Source of the DNA: Pelargonium cotyledonis | Taxonomy: Eukaryota > Streptophyta > Magnoliopsida > Geraniales > Geraniaceae | Assembly (NCBI GenBank): GCA_036897625.1 | Contig: JAYMTA010000027.1 | Coordinates: 1-64,000 of the forward strand | DNA: 64,000 nucleotides | Direction: 5' to 3' | In this document: positions 1-15,152 of the stretch, piece after piece | Layout of the letters: the number at the start of each line of letters is the position of its first letter | Position numbering within the stretch: the first letter of the stretch is position 1 | Translations under genes and position numbers: made by a program | The notes under the pieces: generated by a model | What the model was told of the DNA's origin: nothing | Seen by the model: the letters and a program-made list of their open reading frames with translations, nothing else | Databases searched by the model: none

Positions 1-283
1 CCTTGAAGAAAGTAGGATCCTTTATACTAAAAAGTCTTACTAATGAAAGCTAATACAAAATCCACTATTTATATACGTAATTCCACTTTTCTCTCTTTAT
101 ATCTGCTTAAGTGATTTCCAACCTAAAGCTCCCCTTCTCAGTTCCTTCAAAGTTATAACTAACCTAGAATTCTCGTTAAGCTGAAAGAGAAAACTGACTA
201 AGACATTGGCCAGGAAAAGAAAAAGGGGAATAATGACAAGATCTTTCCCTTTTTATAAACAAGTGTAAACTCTTTCTATTATT

Positions 284-291
284 GGGATCCC
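284..291. repeat. Palindrome GGGATCCC
   Basis: Perfect 8-base palindrome. It is the first clear member in the window of the widespread GGRNYCC family. Confidence 0.6.
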
Positions 292-980
292 GTTGAAGGC
301 TTCACTCTAAATAAATGGCTGCGCGTAACTTAAGCATATACTTGTCCATACAAAAAAGGAGAGGGGGGGTTGTTCCCCTCTTGCCGGAGGACTCATTATC
401 TGAACTTTAAAATGAGATACAAATATCAAATTGAAGCAGAAATTCTTTAGTGTAGTAGTAAGACCAAAAAATAGAAAGCATTCACCAATACTCAGCACTG
501 ATAAGCTTCTTCGGAAACCCATAAGTTTAATATATAAAATATCTCTTGCTTAATGGAGAGTGCCCGGTATAGAACAGAGAATCAGAAGAAGGGTGCAACT
601 GTTTAACCTCAATTCTTATTAATTTTGGGAGCACTATAGTATATTTTAATTCAATTTAAGGACCCATCTATACTATGGAACAGTTCCAGATTATTAGGCT
701 CTTTTGCTGAATTCTAAAGGATGGAGAATAGAATATCTACGTGTAAATTAAAAGTAAAGGGAGGTTTTTACTTGTGCATTTGTCAAACATACTGACTTTT
801 TGGAAGTTAGTTAGGGTACTCGATGTCATTTAAAACTGTTTAAAGAATTTCTTATAGTGTTCTTATTATACAGTTTGACTTTTCTCAAGTATTCATTAGA
901 ACATACAATGGGATTACTCCTTAAACAAAATCTATTATCTTGCAAAAATTCCTATCTTAAATAAATGAGAACCTATGTCT

Positions 981-1019
981 TTTGAGAGGGCTCCCCATAC
1001 TCGGGGCCCCGTTTGAGAG
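981..1019. repeat. GC-rich 23-base cluster flanked by 8-base direct repeats
   Basis: TTTGAGAG occurs at 981-988 and again at 1012-1019. Between them lies a 23-base GC-rich block containing GGCTCCCC and the 10-base palindrome CGGGGCCCCG (1002-1011). The arrangement resembles the mobile GC clusters of fungal mitochondria, with the direct repeat as a target-site duplication. That reading is inference from one site. Confidence 0.6.
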
Positions 1020-2400
1020 CTGCTTTTAATACTACTACTACTAACAGTTAAGAGAAAACACCTAATTATGATAAGTACATCCTTAAAGTTAGATAACTGC
1101 TTCACCAAAAACCCAATGCTTATAGAGTTACTATAAGATTATTCTAGGAGAGTGTCGGTTTACATATACAAGTGTCCCCGGGAGCTTCCTTATGTTTTCA
1201 ATTAGTTTAATTTAAATAGAACTAATCCTGATTTCTAATGAACTTTTATAACTAAGTTATGCCTAGTTTTTTATTTAGCATCGGCTTTTTAGTATAGTAT
1301 ACCTACTTTATAGATCTGACTAACCATTACTAATCGTGAGAGGCTCCTCGTTGTACAAAAATGAAATTAGGTGTAACTCTAAGGGTATATATAAAAGTCA
1401 ATAGCTAATAAAAGTGTTGGCATAGTTTTTATTAAATAGGGCGGCCGGAGAGTGCTAGGAGAGGAAAGACTCCATGGCAAGACGGGTAGGAGAACGAGAA
1501 TCCCTTTTAAGTTAAGGAATTTATTCTTACTTTTTCTAATGCTTTCTCTTTTTATTAACTGTTCCGTTATTGTTCTGAGGTAGTGAAAATTTATACCTAG
1601 ACAAAATTAAGTTTATCTTGAGGCTTTAATATCAGGACGAAGTAAGTAGAAATCTCGATTCATGATATATGAAAGGTTCTGCCGATAGTTCGCTGTCTGA
1701 ATATTCTAATTAAGAAACACCCTTACTCTCGCAATTTTCTTCTTGAAGCAATAAGCCCGAAGTCCTTTTTCGGATAAACGAGTAGCCATATTATTCACTA
1801 GGACACACGTTTCTTCCGTTCAAAGAGATCCTTTTGCATACTCTCAATCGAGCTATGCTTATTTAGTTTAGGAATTCATCATTTGTATTGTAATCCTTAA
1901 ATTTACAACTAAAAAAAGGAGATTATAATGAGGGATTCCTTAAAGCTTTAGTTCTGTATTGCGGGGAGTTTAAATATACCCTTCGCTAACGGTTGCATCG
2001 TCCCTTATAAAACTTTAGTATAAACAATAGGAACTTACTTCCCAATTAAGGGGGACTCTCTAAATTAAATTACATACGGATTTTTTAACTAGAACAAATT
2101 TGGATTAAGGATTTATACAAGTGCCAATAAATTTACTAAATATTCTTTTTTTGTAACTATACTAACTGGACTTAGTAAAAGATTCTAATTTGAATACTAA
2201 TCTATACTTCTGATTTTGCTGTTTTAAGTAAGTGTTGTATGAAAAAAGACTAAAATACCGGTTTTCTTATTAGGATATTATATCCATGGTGTAAAGCTAA
2301 AGTAATCCTAATACTAGTTATATAACCTACAAGGCAGGATTCCCTGCAACAAAAATCATACACGAAATGTTGTTAAAGTATACCAGGAGTTTTATACTTA

Positions 2401-2417
2401 AAAGGGCCGCGCCTTTT
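2401..2417. repeat. GC-core inverted repeat
   Basis: AAAGGGC and GCCTTTT pair (one G-T) around CGC. It is a short hairpin-capable cluster in AT-rich sequence. Confidence 0.45.
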
Positions 2418-5400
2418 CCTGGATCTGAAACGGCCATATCGAAATTGTCGAAGCCGATTTCACAGGGAATTCTCAGAATATACGCTCTAGATACAGAGCT
2501 CACATAAGCCTAAAAACTTATAGCAATTAAGAAAATTACAAGGTTTATCTACTTACTATACCGAGTATATAACGTAGCTCTATCTTTTTGTTATGTATAA
2601 TTCATTAGAATTTAGTATATATTAGTTTGGTATGTAAAAAAACTATTTTGCTATTTTCTAATGTTTCTGAATCTTAGTAATTGTAATCCGTTAGGGCGGT
2701 AGAACATAAGGAAGAAGTTAAACCCCAATTTTTGGTTAATATTCGTAGATGGAGTAGTAAAGGTTTATAGGTTAGTCTTACAATCTTAAACTACAGATTA
2801 AAATCCCGTCTATGTTTTATCTAATGCTTGCCTATCTATATTGGTTTTAGAATTACAATATCGTGTGTTAAAGGAGTTACATTCTGTGTCTAGTAAAATT
2901 ATAGCCCTAATTAAGACTACTTTTTGCATTAATATTAGACTTTATTCGTATAAAATTGTGGAGAAGTTGGAGCATACTTCTTTGTAGCTTCGAAGGTTTT
3001 AAACTATATAAATAACACCAAGGGTGATCTTTAAAAAGGAGTTTATCCCGCCCCGGATCCACTAGCTTGTTGAACCTCTTACTTTGAAAGCTATTTATAT
3101 AATAACCTTTTTAGATATAGTCCAACAAGAGTACTTTTTAATCCTCTCTTTTTTGTCAGTAAGCGAATATTTATAGTTTACAAACTTTTTTAGTATATTC
3201 CTTTTCATTAGATTAGTAAATATGAAGAAAGGTTTTCCGTTTCCTAAGGCAAGGAATTCAGACAATCCTATTAAAAACTTCTTTAAACTAAAAATTAACT
3301 CAAAGCATTACGCTAAGTTGATATTCCCATACTGGATTAATCTTCATAACGGTAGAGTATCAAAGGCTGGCTACTTGCATATAAGATCGGGCGAGTAGAC
3401 ACCCTCCTCTCGCATTATTTGGCGTAACTTATCATAAAATCTTAAGAATATTTCGAGCTCTTTAAAGCAAAAATCTTTGTCAGATTTTTTTTTTAAAGGA
3501 GCCTTGGAATCCTTTTAACCTAATTTCCCTATTACGACACAATCCAAAACCGTGGCCGTGCTTCTAGTTAGACCGACTCTTTTTCTGGGTTACGTAGGAA
3601 GTTTTCGGAAAGTAGTTCAAGTGCTTACTATTCTAGTGTACAGGACTTCAGGACTATAGCAAGCTCTATATGTAAAATCTAGGTAATTCCCTTTTTGGAT
3701 ATAATGTAGACACTGTCTCTTAAGAAAAAGAATTGGGTATATGAATGAGAAGTACTAACTTCCTGAGCTTATAGGACAAAAAAGCAGAAGTTGTACTTTA
3801 CACTTTAATGTCATCATATTGGAAATTTAGTATTTAGTATACTTAATAACAAGTGCAAGGGGCTCATTTTAAGAAAAGAACTAGGTATATAATTATGGAT
3901 CCTCTTTAATTTAATACTATACCTCCGAATACTTAAATGTAGTTAGTTTCATTATAGGAAAACCCTCTTATATAAAGTCTTTGTCTTGACTAGTTGAAGA
4001 GGACTTAGTTACTGCACTTGCCTTAATATTTCAATTTATTATGTTATTTTTTTAAGTTCCATAGTTTTCAATGTTACTTTAGTAACTAAATATTTATATT
4101 CTAAATAAATATATAATATAAAAGCCGTTATTGTTAAAAAGACGTATTTTCCTATAGAATTCAAGTAAATGGCCCCCTTAAACACAGGAAATCTATCTAC
4201 TACCAACTACTAAGGACTTCTAATAAAGTTAAGGAGTTAGCAAGTTAAATTAGTAAGGCATAATGAGATGAGTATCCGGGAGTCTCTTTAAAAGTTAAGT
4301 TAACCTAGACTAAATTATATTTAATAAAGGAATTTCTGTAATATTTAATATAGTTCGGAAGATTACAAAGAGTACGATATTATACAATTAGATACACGTA
4401 TACTAGCACAAAAATTAGAAGTAGACAGTTTTCTGAATATATTTATACAAGTTCATAAGCTGGAATGCACTCCTTATAGAAACTAAAACCGAGCAATAAA
4501 GAGCAAAAGGTGGACTCAAATCAAAGATCTTATTTGCTTTCTCTGTGAATTGTATAAACCTTGTTACAGAGCAAACTGTCTAGGACTAAACAGAACTTTT
4601 CGAAAGTAAACCTCGAATTGAATGCACCAAAATCGAAAGGTTCAAATTGTACTGACAAGGAATCCTGTCTTGAATAATTTAAGTACTCCTTTTAGAAATT
4701 ACTTAATTAAATCCTTATTCTCCTTATTCCCAGCCTTACAAATTAGAAGAAATCGACTATTAATTGAATCTTTCAGTTTGCTGAATAAGAGTTTCATACA
4801 CTTTTTTGATTCATCAAGCGAAAGCTTTCTTATTTGGGAATGGGGAATTTAAGAGTAAGGATTGAAGATTGAGGTTAGTCTTTTTCTAATCTTTCCTTTC
4901 AGTTATGGATTTTCAGTGTTTAAGTCGAGGGATTCTTAACTTAAATGAAAGGTAAAGACAAACAGTCTGGATTTCATACTTGAAATGAAGTCTAAATATG
5001 GGAAAGTCTATTACTTCTGTACTTAGATTCTGAGTAGGTTACATCCAAGTTAGTGGGTTTTCTTAGTTTTTTAGACAAGTACAAGGCCTCGAATTAAATT
5101 AGTTTTACAGGACACGATTTGAAGCTTAAGTGTTTTAGGAGCTATTAAGGAAAGGAGTACCCAAAGAAAGAGATAAGAGGTCCTATTAAAAGAGAATATA
5201 AAGCAGAATCCTTAAGTTTAGTTGCAGCTTTTGAGTTAGGAATTCAAGTTTAAACAGGAAAACCAGTTAGCTATAGAAGGCTAACTTGTTTGGGAAGTCT
5301 ACTAAATCTAATAAATGGTAAATGAATCTAACTGCTTGGGGAGGCTAATTCAAGGACAGTTTCAAATAAGGCTTTCTTGCCCGGTCTTGGAATTGTTAAC

Positions 5401-8400
5401 TCTATGTATCTTGTTCTGACTAGGAGTCATGGGGAGACCTAAAAAGCTATACAAAATACTTTACGAATGAATGCTGTTTTAAATTCCTAATAATATGCTT
5501 CTAATTCTCTTTTGCTTGGAATTCTATTTGTTTATTGTAAAGCCGGAAATGTCACCCGACAGCTTATAGCATCCCTCAGTAAGGTTAGCTTCAGTTTTTT
5601 GATTTTAATCTTTGTATACTTATATCATTAGACACAAAAGATATGATATTAGATTCTTTCCAACCCTTATATGATAAGCATAGCTGTTGCTAAGAAATCT
5701 TGAATAAGGTATAAAGCAAGCACTTTTCCGATGCTATATCTTAGTCATAATCATAAGAGAACCTAACGAATAACAATATACCTAGACCCAAGCTGCTCGC
5801 TCGTGAATTACTCAAAGGAATAAATAGTATCGTGCTAATACAAAATTCGACTCAAAAAGCCTAAGAAATATGGAAGCATTTTATAATAGGAAAATCAAGT
5901 ACATGAGATAGTCCAGCAAGGCCCCAATAAAAGGCATAAACCCCCTTCCGCTGTCATTTACCATACGTATGAGCTCGTCTTTTATTTTTAGGTGTTACAT
6001 AATCTGGAATTCGTTGTGAAAAATATCCCGACGCCACACAAAGTAGTAGCCTAAAGAAGCTTGGCACGAGAAATTTTCTAGTATATAACAAAACGGAACC
6101 TTTTGGCATAATAAAAAAGCTCTATAGATTACTTAATTTTCAATTACATTGGAAAAGTACAAACAGACACAAAAGGTCGTCTAGAACATACCTTGTATAC
6201 TTCCCAAGAAGAGGATAGGAAGGGCTCCATCATAGAAAAAAGGAGTTCTCCGTGGTTGTTAGACCGACTACCTGTCCTTGCACTCCAATATAATAATAGT
6301 TAGCTTATTATAAGAGTACAAAAAGATAAAACTTGATTAAGCAATAGCTCTGTTCTTGAGTATCAAGGTAGTTTAGTTTTAGCTTATTTAGTCATAGAGT
6401 GTTAAGATCAGAAAGCTTTTTCCAAGGTACTTGGCCGTAGTTGTATTCGTTTAGGCTATCCTAAGATCATAGGCTTTTGTTGAAGGATGATAGAGCATTC
6501 CCGATTAGTCTATGTTTTCTTATGCGCTTATGCATGATAGGGACACTCTCAAAAAAGTAAAGAGTAGCATAACGCTTTAATTAAAGAGAGGTACTTTATT
6601 GAGTGTAGGAAATCCGTTCCGGGTCTCACGTAATAAAAATAATCAAAAGCCCCTTTCTTTATATATCAAATAGAGTCCATAATTTGCAATCCTTTGTTTC
6701 GATAAAGCTAGTTAAATTCTATTTAGGAATGGTTACCGCGATCCCAACTTGATATTATAAGAATCATGGACTACCTCCTTAAATACTCGACTGGAACTAG
6801 AAGTAAAGTTAAAGGATTTATCTCACTAAATATATAAAAGAATAGATTCTTACTTTTATTCGTGAGGTATTATAAGGATAGCTTTTTGCTAGCTTGTACA
6901 GAATTCTTTAAAGAAATATCAAGAAATTACTAGTATAAATAGCGATTACTTTAATTTATTACTCTCAATCTCGCAAACTTAATTTGATATTTAATTTAAG
7001 AAATCTTATTGCGTTTACTATAAAAAAATTATTAACTACATTTCGAACTACTAAAAGTGTAAATAACTGTATATCCCCTTCCTGCTCAAAATAAAGCGGT
7101 GGCGCTGTAAATTTAGCCGTTGGAGAAAGATTCCGTATTTAGTCTGGGGTACCGTTTGTATAGAAGCTTAATAGTATAGTTAAAGGATGCTTATCCCTAG
7201 CAAAAAAAAATAATGAGAACCTCTAATTTCGTATGTGTACTATACTAAAAATAAGTAGGCTTTGTCGACAAATATATTAGTATTCTTGGACCTCCTTTTG
7301 TTAAAGCAGTTGAAAACCTTACCAAGCTAGATACAGATTCTCAATTACGTATTTGTAAAAAGAGTTGGCATAAAGACAGTATACCTTTCTGGATGGGATG
7401 TCAGTTAGAGTCCCATATTTCAGCATTTATTAATGCAATTTTCCTTTTACACAGAGAGGTAAAACTCTAAAAAAATATTTAGCTATTGTGTTCTGCATTT
7501 CTTTAAAAGTCTTAATTTAATTACACAGAAGGAAATCATAATATGATATGAATACCTAGACAAGTAAGATAGTCTATCTCGCCTCGCCTTTACTACTAAT
7601 GCTAATGCAGGAGTTGCGAAAAAACTAAGAAGGACTTTTAGTATATGCCTTGGAATCTCTGGAATTACAAATTAGACCTTAATACCAGGTACTGCAAGAA
7701 AGAATCCAACTAGAATCTTATTTCACTACCGAATAAAATTAATTATACCCTTGATTTCCAATACCCACAAACTGTTTAACACAAAGGCAGTAGGAGTATA
7801 TCTATACATGAAATCTTTATTTCCAAGTATAATAAAATATAAAATCAGAATTAAACAAATGTAAGCTTATGAAGAGCTAGGAAGGGAAGAACTGCATTGG
7901 GTTGAGTGCAATCGGTATAGGCCTCTTTCATGTGCTATATCGCGAGTTTAAGAACATCTCATGTATGGATGGTTTTTCTAAGCTTTATAGTATTTTAAGA
8001 TTTCAGTTTAAATTCAAAACTAAGGTAAATTAATACAGGATGTTGCCTGGACCAAAATAAACGAAATACAGGAAACCACTTACATTAGTAAGAAAGACTT
8101 TACTAACCCCCCTTATAATTCAAGGTTTTTGTGCTAGGGCAATCCTCTGGTTTTATCCGTCCTTTAATCACTTCAATCCTTCTAGTAAACAACTATCCAT
8201 AAACAGTAAATTAAATCCCGTAAACAAAGAATCGTAGCATTATCTATACTCTCTAGTTAAAGTAGGGGTTCCGTTCGGTCATAATACCATATAATTATAG
8301 TTTTGATAATCTGAAGTAATTCAGAAAAAGGAAACAGCGCCTTAAAACTATGATCATTGCCTACTGTATGGGATGGCAGACATGTAAGAAAAATAAGACT

Positions 8401-11400
8401 AGCTAGCGGATCCATACCTAAAATTACATAGAGATCCAGCAAAAAAGACACAGTAAAGCCTTTGAATCGGTGTAAAAAAGTTTTGAGTACCCTGCCTCTA
8501 GGAAATTGGGATAAAAGTACTACCAACTCTCTGTGAAATGGAAGATGGTTCCCACTGTTACCTAAACTTCTCCAATACCAAATTCTAAATTCTATTGGAT
8601 ATATTAAGGACCTTGTTTCTTAAACTTGTTTAAAAGCAGGACTTTTGAAAAATTATCTATATGAGGGATCTTAACTGCGTACTACCTAACAAGCCCTATC
8701 AAGGTCGAAGAAAAGCTTGTCAGATAGAATTCTGAAGTACAGAGAATCCATCTTTTCCCAGCAGTGGTAGACTGACACGGGGTTTAGGAAATTAAGCCTT
8801 ATAAGTGGTGCAGGGAAGTCCTTTCACGTAAGGTTCCCTAATATGTGTCCCTTTATCAATAAAGAAGTAGGCGCTTTAGAAGTTCCAAATGAGAGTCACT
8901 TTTTACTCAACTTCAAGTAAGGTAATATAATGAATATGTCTCCTAACTAGTGCAAGCAGGGCTTTAAAAAGATGGGTCAGCCGGGGTCTCTTATATATGA
9001 TCTTGCTATAGAATACTCGTTTCGTTTTAATTTACTAGTTAATAAAAGGGGGAGTACCTGCGCTTTCCTACCTTAAAAACCCCAAGAAAAAGGAGACTAA
9101 GCCTCTTGCACTTATTACCTAATAAAGAAATTGGTTAAGAAGCTCTTCCAAATACTTGCTCTTAGAGGGCTTACCCAGGCTTTCTAAAGTGCATTAACAG
9201 CTGTTAAGTCGAAACTACTGTAGACCTGGAAATAGAGCTACTTGTTAATAAATTTACCTTAGGTTTTATCTTACTTATTTCAGGGGCAGGAAAAGTACTA
9301 AACATGAAAGTAAGCCCTTTGTTTGAGTTTACCCTTTTATAGGTATAGCAGTTCTAAGCTTATTACCTCTTGTTAGAGTTGTTCTTATCATTTCATTAAA
9401 AGAGGGTACAAACCTGAGAGGAGTTAAATAAGAGTCAATTCTTAAATTCCCTTTCTTTTTTTGTGAAAGTGTATAAAAGAATAGGACTTTTGTTTATATA
9501 TAATAAGAATTCTCAATTTCTTTTGGGTCGATATACAAGTAAAAATGCACTTATAACTTTTGCAGCTATATAAATCCTATTTTTTAATTCTAAAACAGGC
9601 TAGAAATTGAGACCTTCCAGAGGAGAAGCCCACTTTATTCGTGTTCAAATTCTACAACGAGAAAATGAATAAGACCTATTTTCTTAGTATAGCCGACCCC
9701 AAATTAAAAAAAAAAAGTAGGAGACATATAACTGGAAAGTCAATAAAACTGAATTTTCTTAAGGGGAGTTTAGCTTAGCTGGAATTAGAAGGAATCCTAT
9801 AGCTAAAAAGCAGTTACTGTAAATTACTGAGGCTATTCATTTAGAAATGTTTCTGAAAAAGCATTCCTTAAAGTCTAGTAAATATAGGTCCCAAATGGCT
9901 TAGAGGTAAAAACAGCTTAAAGAGGCAGCTGAGCCGGTAATAAAAGGTATTCTAGAAAATAGCTTAGATAGGATTTTGAAAGAATTTCTTATCTTGTTTG
10001 AAGTGCATGCCTTTTAGTATCCATATGAAGACTCTAATTGATGGCAAGTAAAGTTCAAGAATTGAAATGGAGTGCCAAAATGAAAGTCCTGTCATCTTAG
10101 TCAAATTGAAGTAAGTTAGCGAATATCAGGAATAAAGCACGGCTTTCATAGCTATGAAAAAGGGCTACTAGTACTTCTTTACAAAGCGGTAGCTCTGGGG
10201 TAATTAGTAGTTATCAGAGTGTAATACCTGAGTATAAGGGTGGTTCAGAATATTTAACCTCAACTGACTAGTAGTAGTTTTAAGATTTGTCTTTTTTCTC
10301 TGGGTGGGCGAAGCTGATAAAACATCAATTAAAAGGTTTTAGTACTTTGTACTCCTTAGGCGATGATGACTTATTCTAACCATAATCCGGATTTATTCTA
10401 CAATGCGTATAAAAACAAGGGCTAGGTATCATAGCAAGTTTTATTCGTACGCTAATTTATCATATCGAAATGAATATAACTATTAAATGGAGACAGGGCG
10501 CTTTTATTATTCACACCCCAGCCTCCTATAACCTATGGCAAGATTGGTATTCTAAAAGTTTCATAAGCACTCTTTAAAATTAAAAAGAGATTTCAAATTA
10601 GAGGTTTGTTTCCATATATTCCATGAATTCTAAATGGATGTGGCAAAATGGATTGGGGAGTGTAATCCTAGATAAACTCCTAATTAATAAGTAGGTCAAA
10701 GGAGCCCTGACACTCGTTCAGATAAATGTGGTATTAAATTCGTTTGTAGACACGCCGCTAAGCGATGTTCTTTAAATTTCCACTACATTCTATAACTCTA
10801 AATTTATACAGAATAAAAAATGCCTGGCCTTTGCAAGGAAATAAGGCAGGGTTCCTGGGTGGGGTAATTGGTGCACCCTACGCTATTATGTAGGCGGTTT
10901 ACTGTAAATGAGATTAAACCCCAATCTGAGTAGCTTAGTAAAAGATTTGAAAGCTTTCCTCGGTCATATGTTAGCCGCCGTAACTTCTTCGCGAAATTAG
11001 GAAAGTAAAGCGCTTTGAAAATCTCAACTATTCTGGATTTGTATCTCAAAAAAGGATGAAGTTCTGTCATAGGAGAATTAAGAAAACGGAGGCGCCTATA
11101 ATAAGTTTGACTGAAAAGGATCCAACTGCATTGCTGGTATGAATACAGAAAAGGAACCCACCCTTAAAGTATACTTTCACCTTCTTTTATCGAGTCCTAA
11201 TTCCTGATCAAATAGAAATATGACTTCTATTTAGCAATTAAAAATGCTATATTTCCGCCGCCAAAACTATAGGAGTCTCTTAATAAGAATATTTCAAATT
11301 CTTGTACGTAACTTGTAGTTTATAAAGTGCTAATTCCTATGGTATATCCCTGGGATAATAAAGAAAGTCTCGTATTTAATACGGGTATAATTAAAGGAGT

Positions 11401-14400
11401 CAAGTTTCTAGAGTTTGGTACACAACAATTTTCTATTTATTCTTACTATATACGATTTCTCCAATATAGTTAATCTGAATTCGTATATATAAAGTAAGTG
11501 CAAATATAAAAAGCAGCCCTTGCCGGCTTCTCGACTGATCTAGAACAAAGTAATTGTTTTGGGCTGAGACATGCGGAATCATTTTCTCAATATAAGATAG
11601 GCGGGATGATTCCCATACAATAGTAAAATTCACTTGGTAAATATTTTCTTTTAGTAAAAAGTCAAGAAGTAGTAAAAAAGCTGTACTCCAGCCTTCTACA
11701 AGGATAATTTAACATAAGCCCATCAACAAGGTAGTCTAGAAATTCCTAAATAACTAAAAGATAACTAGAATATGTATATATATTCTTTCTATAATAATAG
11801 ATGAAGCCCCGTTGTTTATGGCTCAAAAAATTGGATAAACAAAAAAGCTCTAGCAAAACAAAAAGGGAATCTAACAGAAAATACGCTATGGAAGATTGGT
11901 TTTGAGACATCAATGGACTTGGACTTATAAGGGATTCCTGCTTTATTTATAATGTGCTTAAGTATTTAAATAAGTAATTTTCAAAATATTTTAGCCTTAA
12001 CTTTTCTCGATTTCTATATCTAGTATTTAGTGAGGATCCTTATCTTTATACTGAAAATGGTGAAAAAATTTTTCATAACAGGTAATTAAAAGAACTCGTT
12101 ATTTGCTTTGTCTTCAATACCTATTCTATAGGAGTCTTTTTTCTAGATAGACTCCCTAATATAAAAAATCTTGTTCTTTAAACAATGTAAGTAAAACGCG
12201 GATAAATAGGTATACATTCGTGTAGGTTCAAATCGAGTACACTGCCACGCCACTAAAATTCTTCTTTTCTGTTATAGGCACGAGTATAGCTGGGAAAGCC
12301 TGTTTTATACAAGGTATGAAAATTCTTAAAGTTTCACTAAATAGTTTTGTTGTTTTCTGAGTTTAATATAGATACCTAGGTTATTCAGTGGTAATACGCC
12401 CCGTTTAGCTAGAAGGTACTTCTTATACTTCTTAATTGATATTGGATTGCTCGACTTTTTTGTGTTGAAATTTATGTGTATTACCTTCTTCATTTTGTTC
12501 TGACTAACGTTTATCCGAGAATATAGGGTACTTTTTACAAAATATCAAAACAAGTAACTAAACGGGAGGTTATATCCTATATACACAGGGCTATCCATAT
12601 GCTGATATACCAATAAGGTCTCTCTCGGATGTTCATACTAAAAAATATTTATCTAATTCTTCTAGGTCTCCGTTTATGGGTTAAATTGGATTCAAAATTT
12701 TTGCTTTTATTTTAAGTAAGGCAAAAAGCATTCTATGAATTAGTAAATAGTAAGCTAAAGTCTAATATTTTCTTGTGCAGTTGTGAAAGTACACCATATT
12801 ATACATAACTACTAGGACTTTGTCGACTGTAAAGTAAATGAGGGTATAGAATCCTACAAAGTTCTACCCTTTATTTAATATTGAAACTTTAACTCAAAAA
12901 ATACCAATTCAATTTTATATAATAAAGATAGGTCCGAACTAGAGGTATTCCTTAACTACGTTCTGAGTACGTTAGGCAGAAATAGTTAAGTTTCTCTTGC
13001 ATATTTTTGTCCTGGATAACTTTGGCCTACTAAGGGTTTCCTATTTTAAAGCCAATTACAGTATATAAACATGAATCCACAAAACTCCTAAAATAGTGAG
13101 TGACAGAACTCTTTTAAGAACCCACTGACTCACGAAAACAACAATTTGAGATAGAAAAATATCATATACTTTGACGAAAATTCCATTCATAAGGCTGCCC
13201 CTGACTTCTTAATGAAATTGATAGGCAAGGATCATTAGGAAAATGCTTTCGATTATCCTTAAAAAACCTACCTAAGGATCACTTCAATTATCAAGAACGA
13301 AATAAAAAAAAAGTCTAGATATATACTAAGGACTTCTAATCCTTTCCATTACACCACAGAATTCCTTCACGAAGTACTATCTTAGTTTACAAATCTTATA
13401 AGATCAAAAATTTGTTGTTAGAGATGAAGATGTCTAGAGAAGCTAAAACCCCTTTCAATTAAATTATTTGGATGCCTTCCATATTCTATGCTGCAAAATT
13501 GCCTACTAAAAATAAAGGTCTCTATAGTCAAACCTGTTTGTCAAGATGCCTCTGCCTAGTACATGCCAGATTAGAAGTTATTTCTTAATCGATTGTTATC
13601 TTGCCGAGAGAACCACAATTTGTTACCTGATTCCAAGACAAGTTATCGTTTCTTATATTATAAAGTAGGAGTTGAAATTCCCCAAAATGTTATAGAAAGC
13701 TATACTTAAAAAAGCTTCTGCAATCAGATGTGCTTCCTAGGTTTTTGTTTTTTTGTTTTATAGAGTCCATAAAAATGAGAGATAATATTAGCTTCACTTT
13801 TAATTATCTTTAATAATTGAGGTTAGACACTCCCCTATTAACTTACTCGCTGTTGGTTCGAATACTACTCCTTAAGGAGTCTCTCGCGATTCCTAGTAAT
13901 GAGTAACCCCGGATTTAGGCAAATAGAATAGGGTATAATCTAAACGGACTTGTCATTAAGTGATTAGAATCTCCTATACTATAATATTATATACCTAATA
14001 ATCTTTTAGTCTAGCTCAGTGATAAAGGGTAATATTATTTCAAGTCTTGTCTTGTCTGCTCCGTTACGTAGGCTTAGTAGGGGGTTCCGTAGAAGAAAAA
14101 ACTAGTCGATAGATTGTATTGTGTTCATAAACCTTGTTTTTGTACAGAAGAATATAGGATACCTTGCCACCGCTTGAAGGGAATCCAGTGATTTTCCGTT
14201 GAAACGAAGTTTTGATTAGTATTGGTAAGCGCAAACATGGGCTTGATATTTATTAATCTTATTCTGGGTTAGACTTTTTAATAACATACTCTTCATTACA
14301 AACTAAAATATATACAGGATACTGGAGTGTACAAAAATGGTAAGAAAGCTCAGGTTTCTATACATGAATGAATAGATGATCTCATTGACAAAAATCTTAA

Positions 14401-15138
14401 TAAGGCTGCCCTTTTTACTTACAAAAGCATATTCTTACTAGACTAAGAAAAGAGTTCCTTTACTCTCCTGGACTCCGCCAACAGGCCCCTTTTTCTTTTT
14501 TTCTAAAGGGTACTTTGTCCTAATACCTATATACAAGAAAAACTGTTAAAGGTTAAGCGTATTTACTTTACTAGATTAAAAATTACACAGAATTAGTACA
14601 TTTAAGAAACATAAACTTTAATTTAGGGCGGGTCCCTGATCATTCCGAAAAAAAAAAGAGAATTGATACAATTATAACCCCAGCTTCCTTGCTTTTAAGT
14701 TTTAAGCATAATCAGCTTTAGTCGGTAATTATTTACGATACCAAAACCGAACTTGTACTTAGTATTATAGATATTTTAGCGGCTTCTGTACTAAAAGCTA
14801 GCCCGTAATGAAAAGAATAGTCATAGTTTTTTGCGGGATCTAATGTTATTTATAAAGTGTAACTGAAAGTACAGACCTTAAAGAGTAGAACCTTTCCCCA
14901 TATAATTTTAAAATGTAGTCAAAATTGTAAGAGTACTTAACTTCAAGGAGTTTCTATTCTGAAAAGTGGAAAGAACCTACAACGGTTTAAATGTAAATAG
15001 CAAAGCATCAGAGATATAGCTCTAAAAACAGCTACGTTACAAAGAATGTAATAAGCATAAAACCGAGTTAAACATACTATCTTTAAATACAAATTTTCTT
15101 GACTAAAATACGGATAAATTTGTTTGATACTTGAGTAA

Positions 15139-15152
15139 AGAGGGATCCCTCT
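15139..15152. repeat. 14-base perfect palindrome
   Basis: AGAGGGATCCCTCT is perfectly self-complementary with no spacer. It is the longest member of the GGRNYCC family found by eye. Confidence 0.75.

Noticed and set aside
7397-7415. ATGGGA/TCCCAT inverted repeat near 7400
   Set aside because: Six-base arms with a 12-base loop are common by chance; no terminator-like T tract or gene end is next to it.
9636-9662. T-arm-like GTGTTCAAATTCTAC
   Set aside because: Only the loop consensus is present; such short matches are expected in 64 kb.
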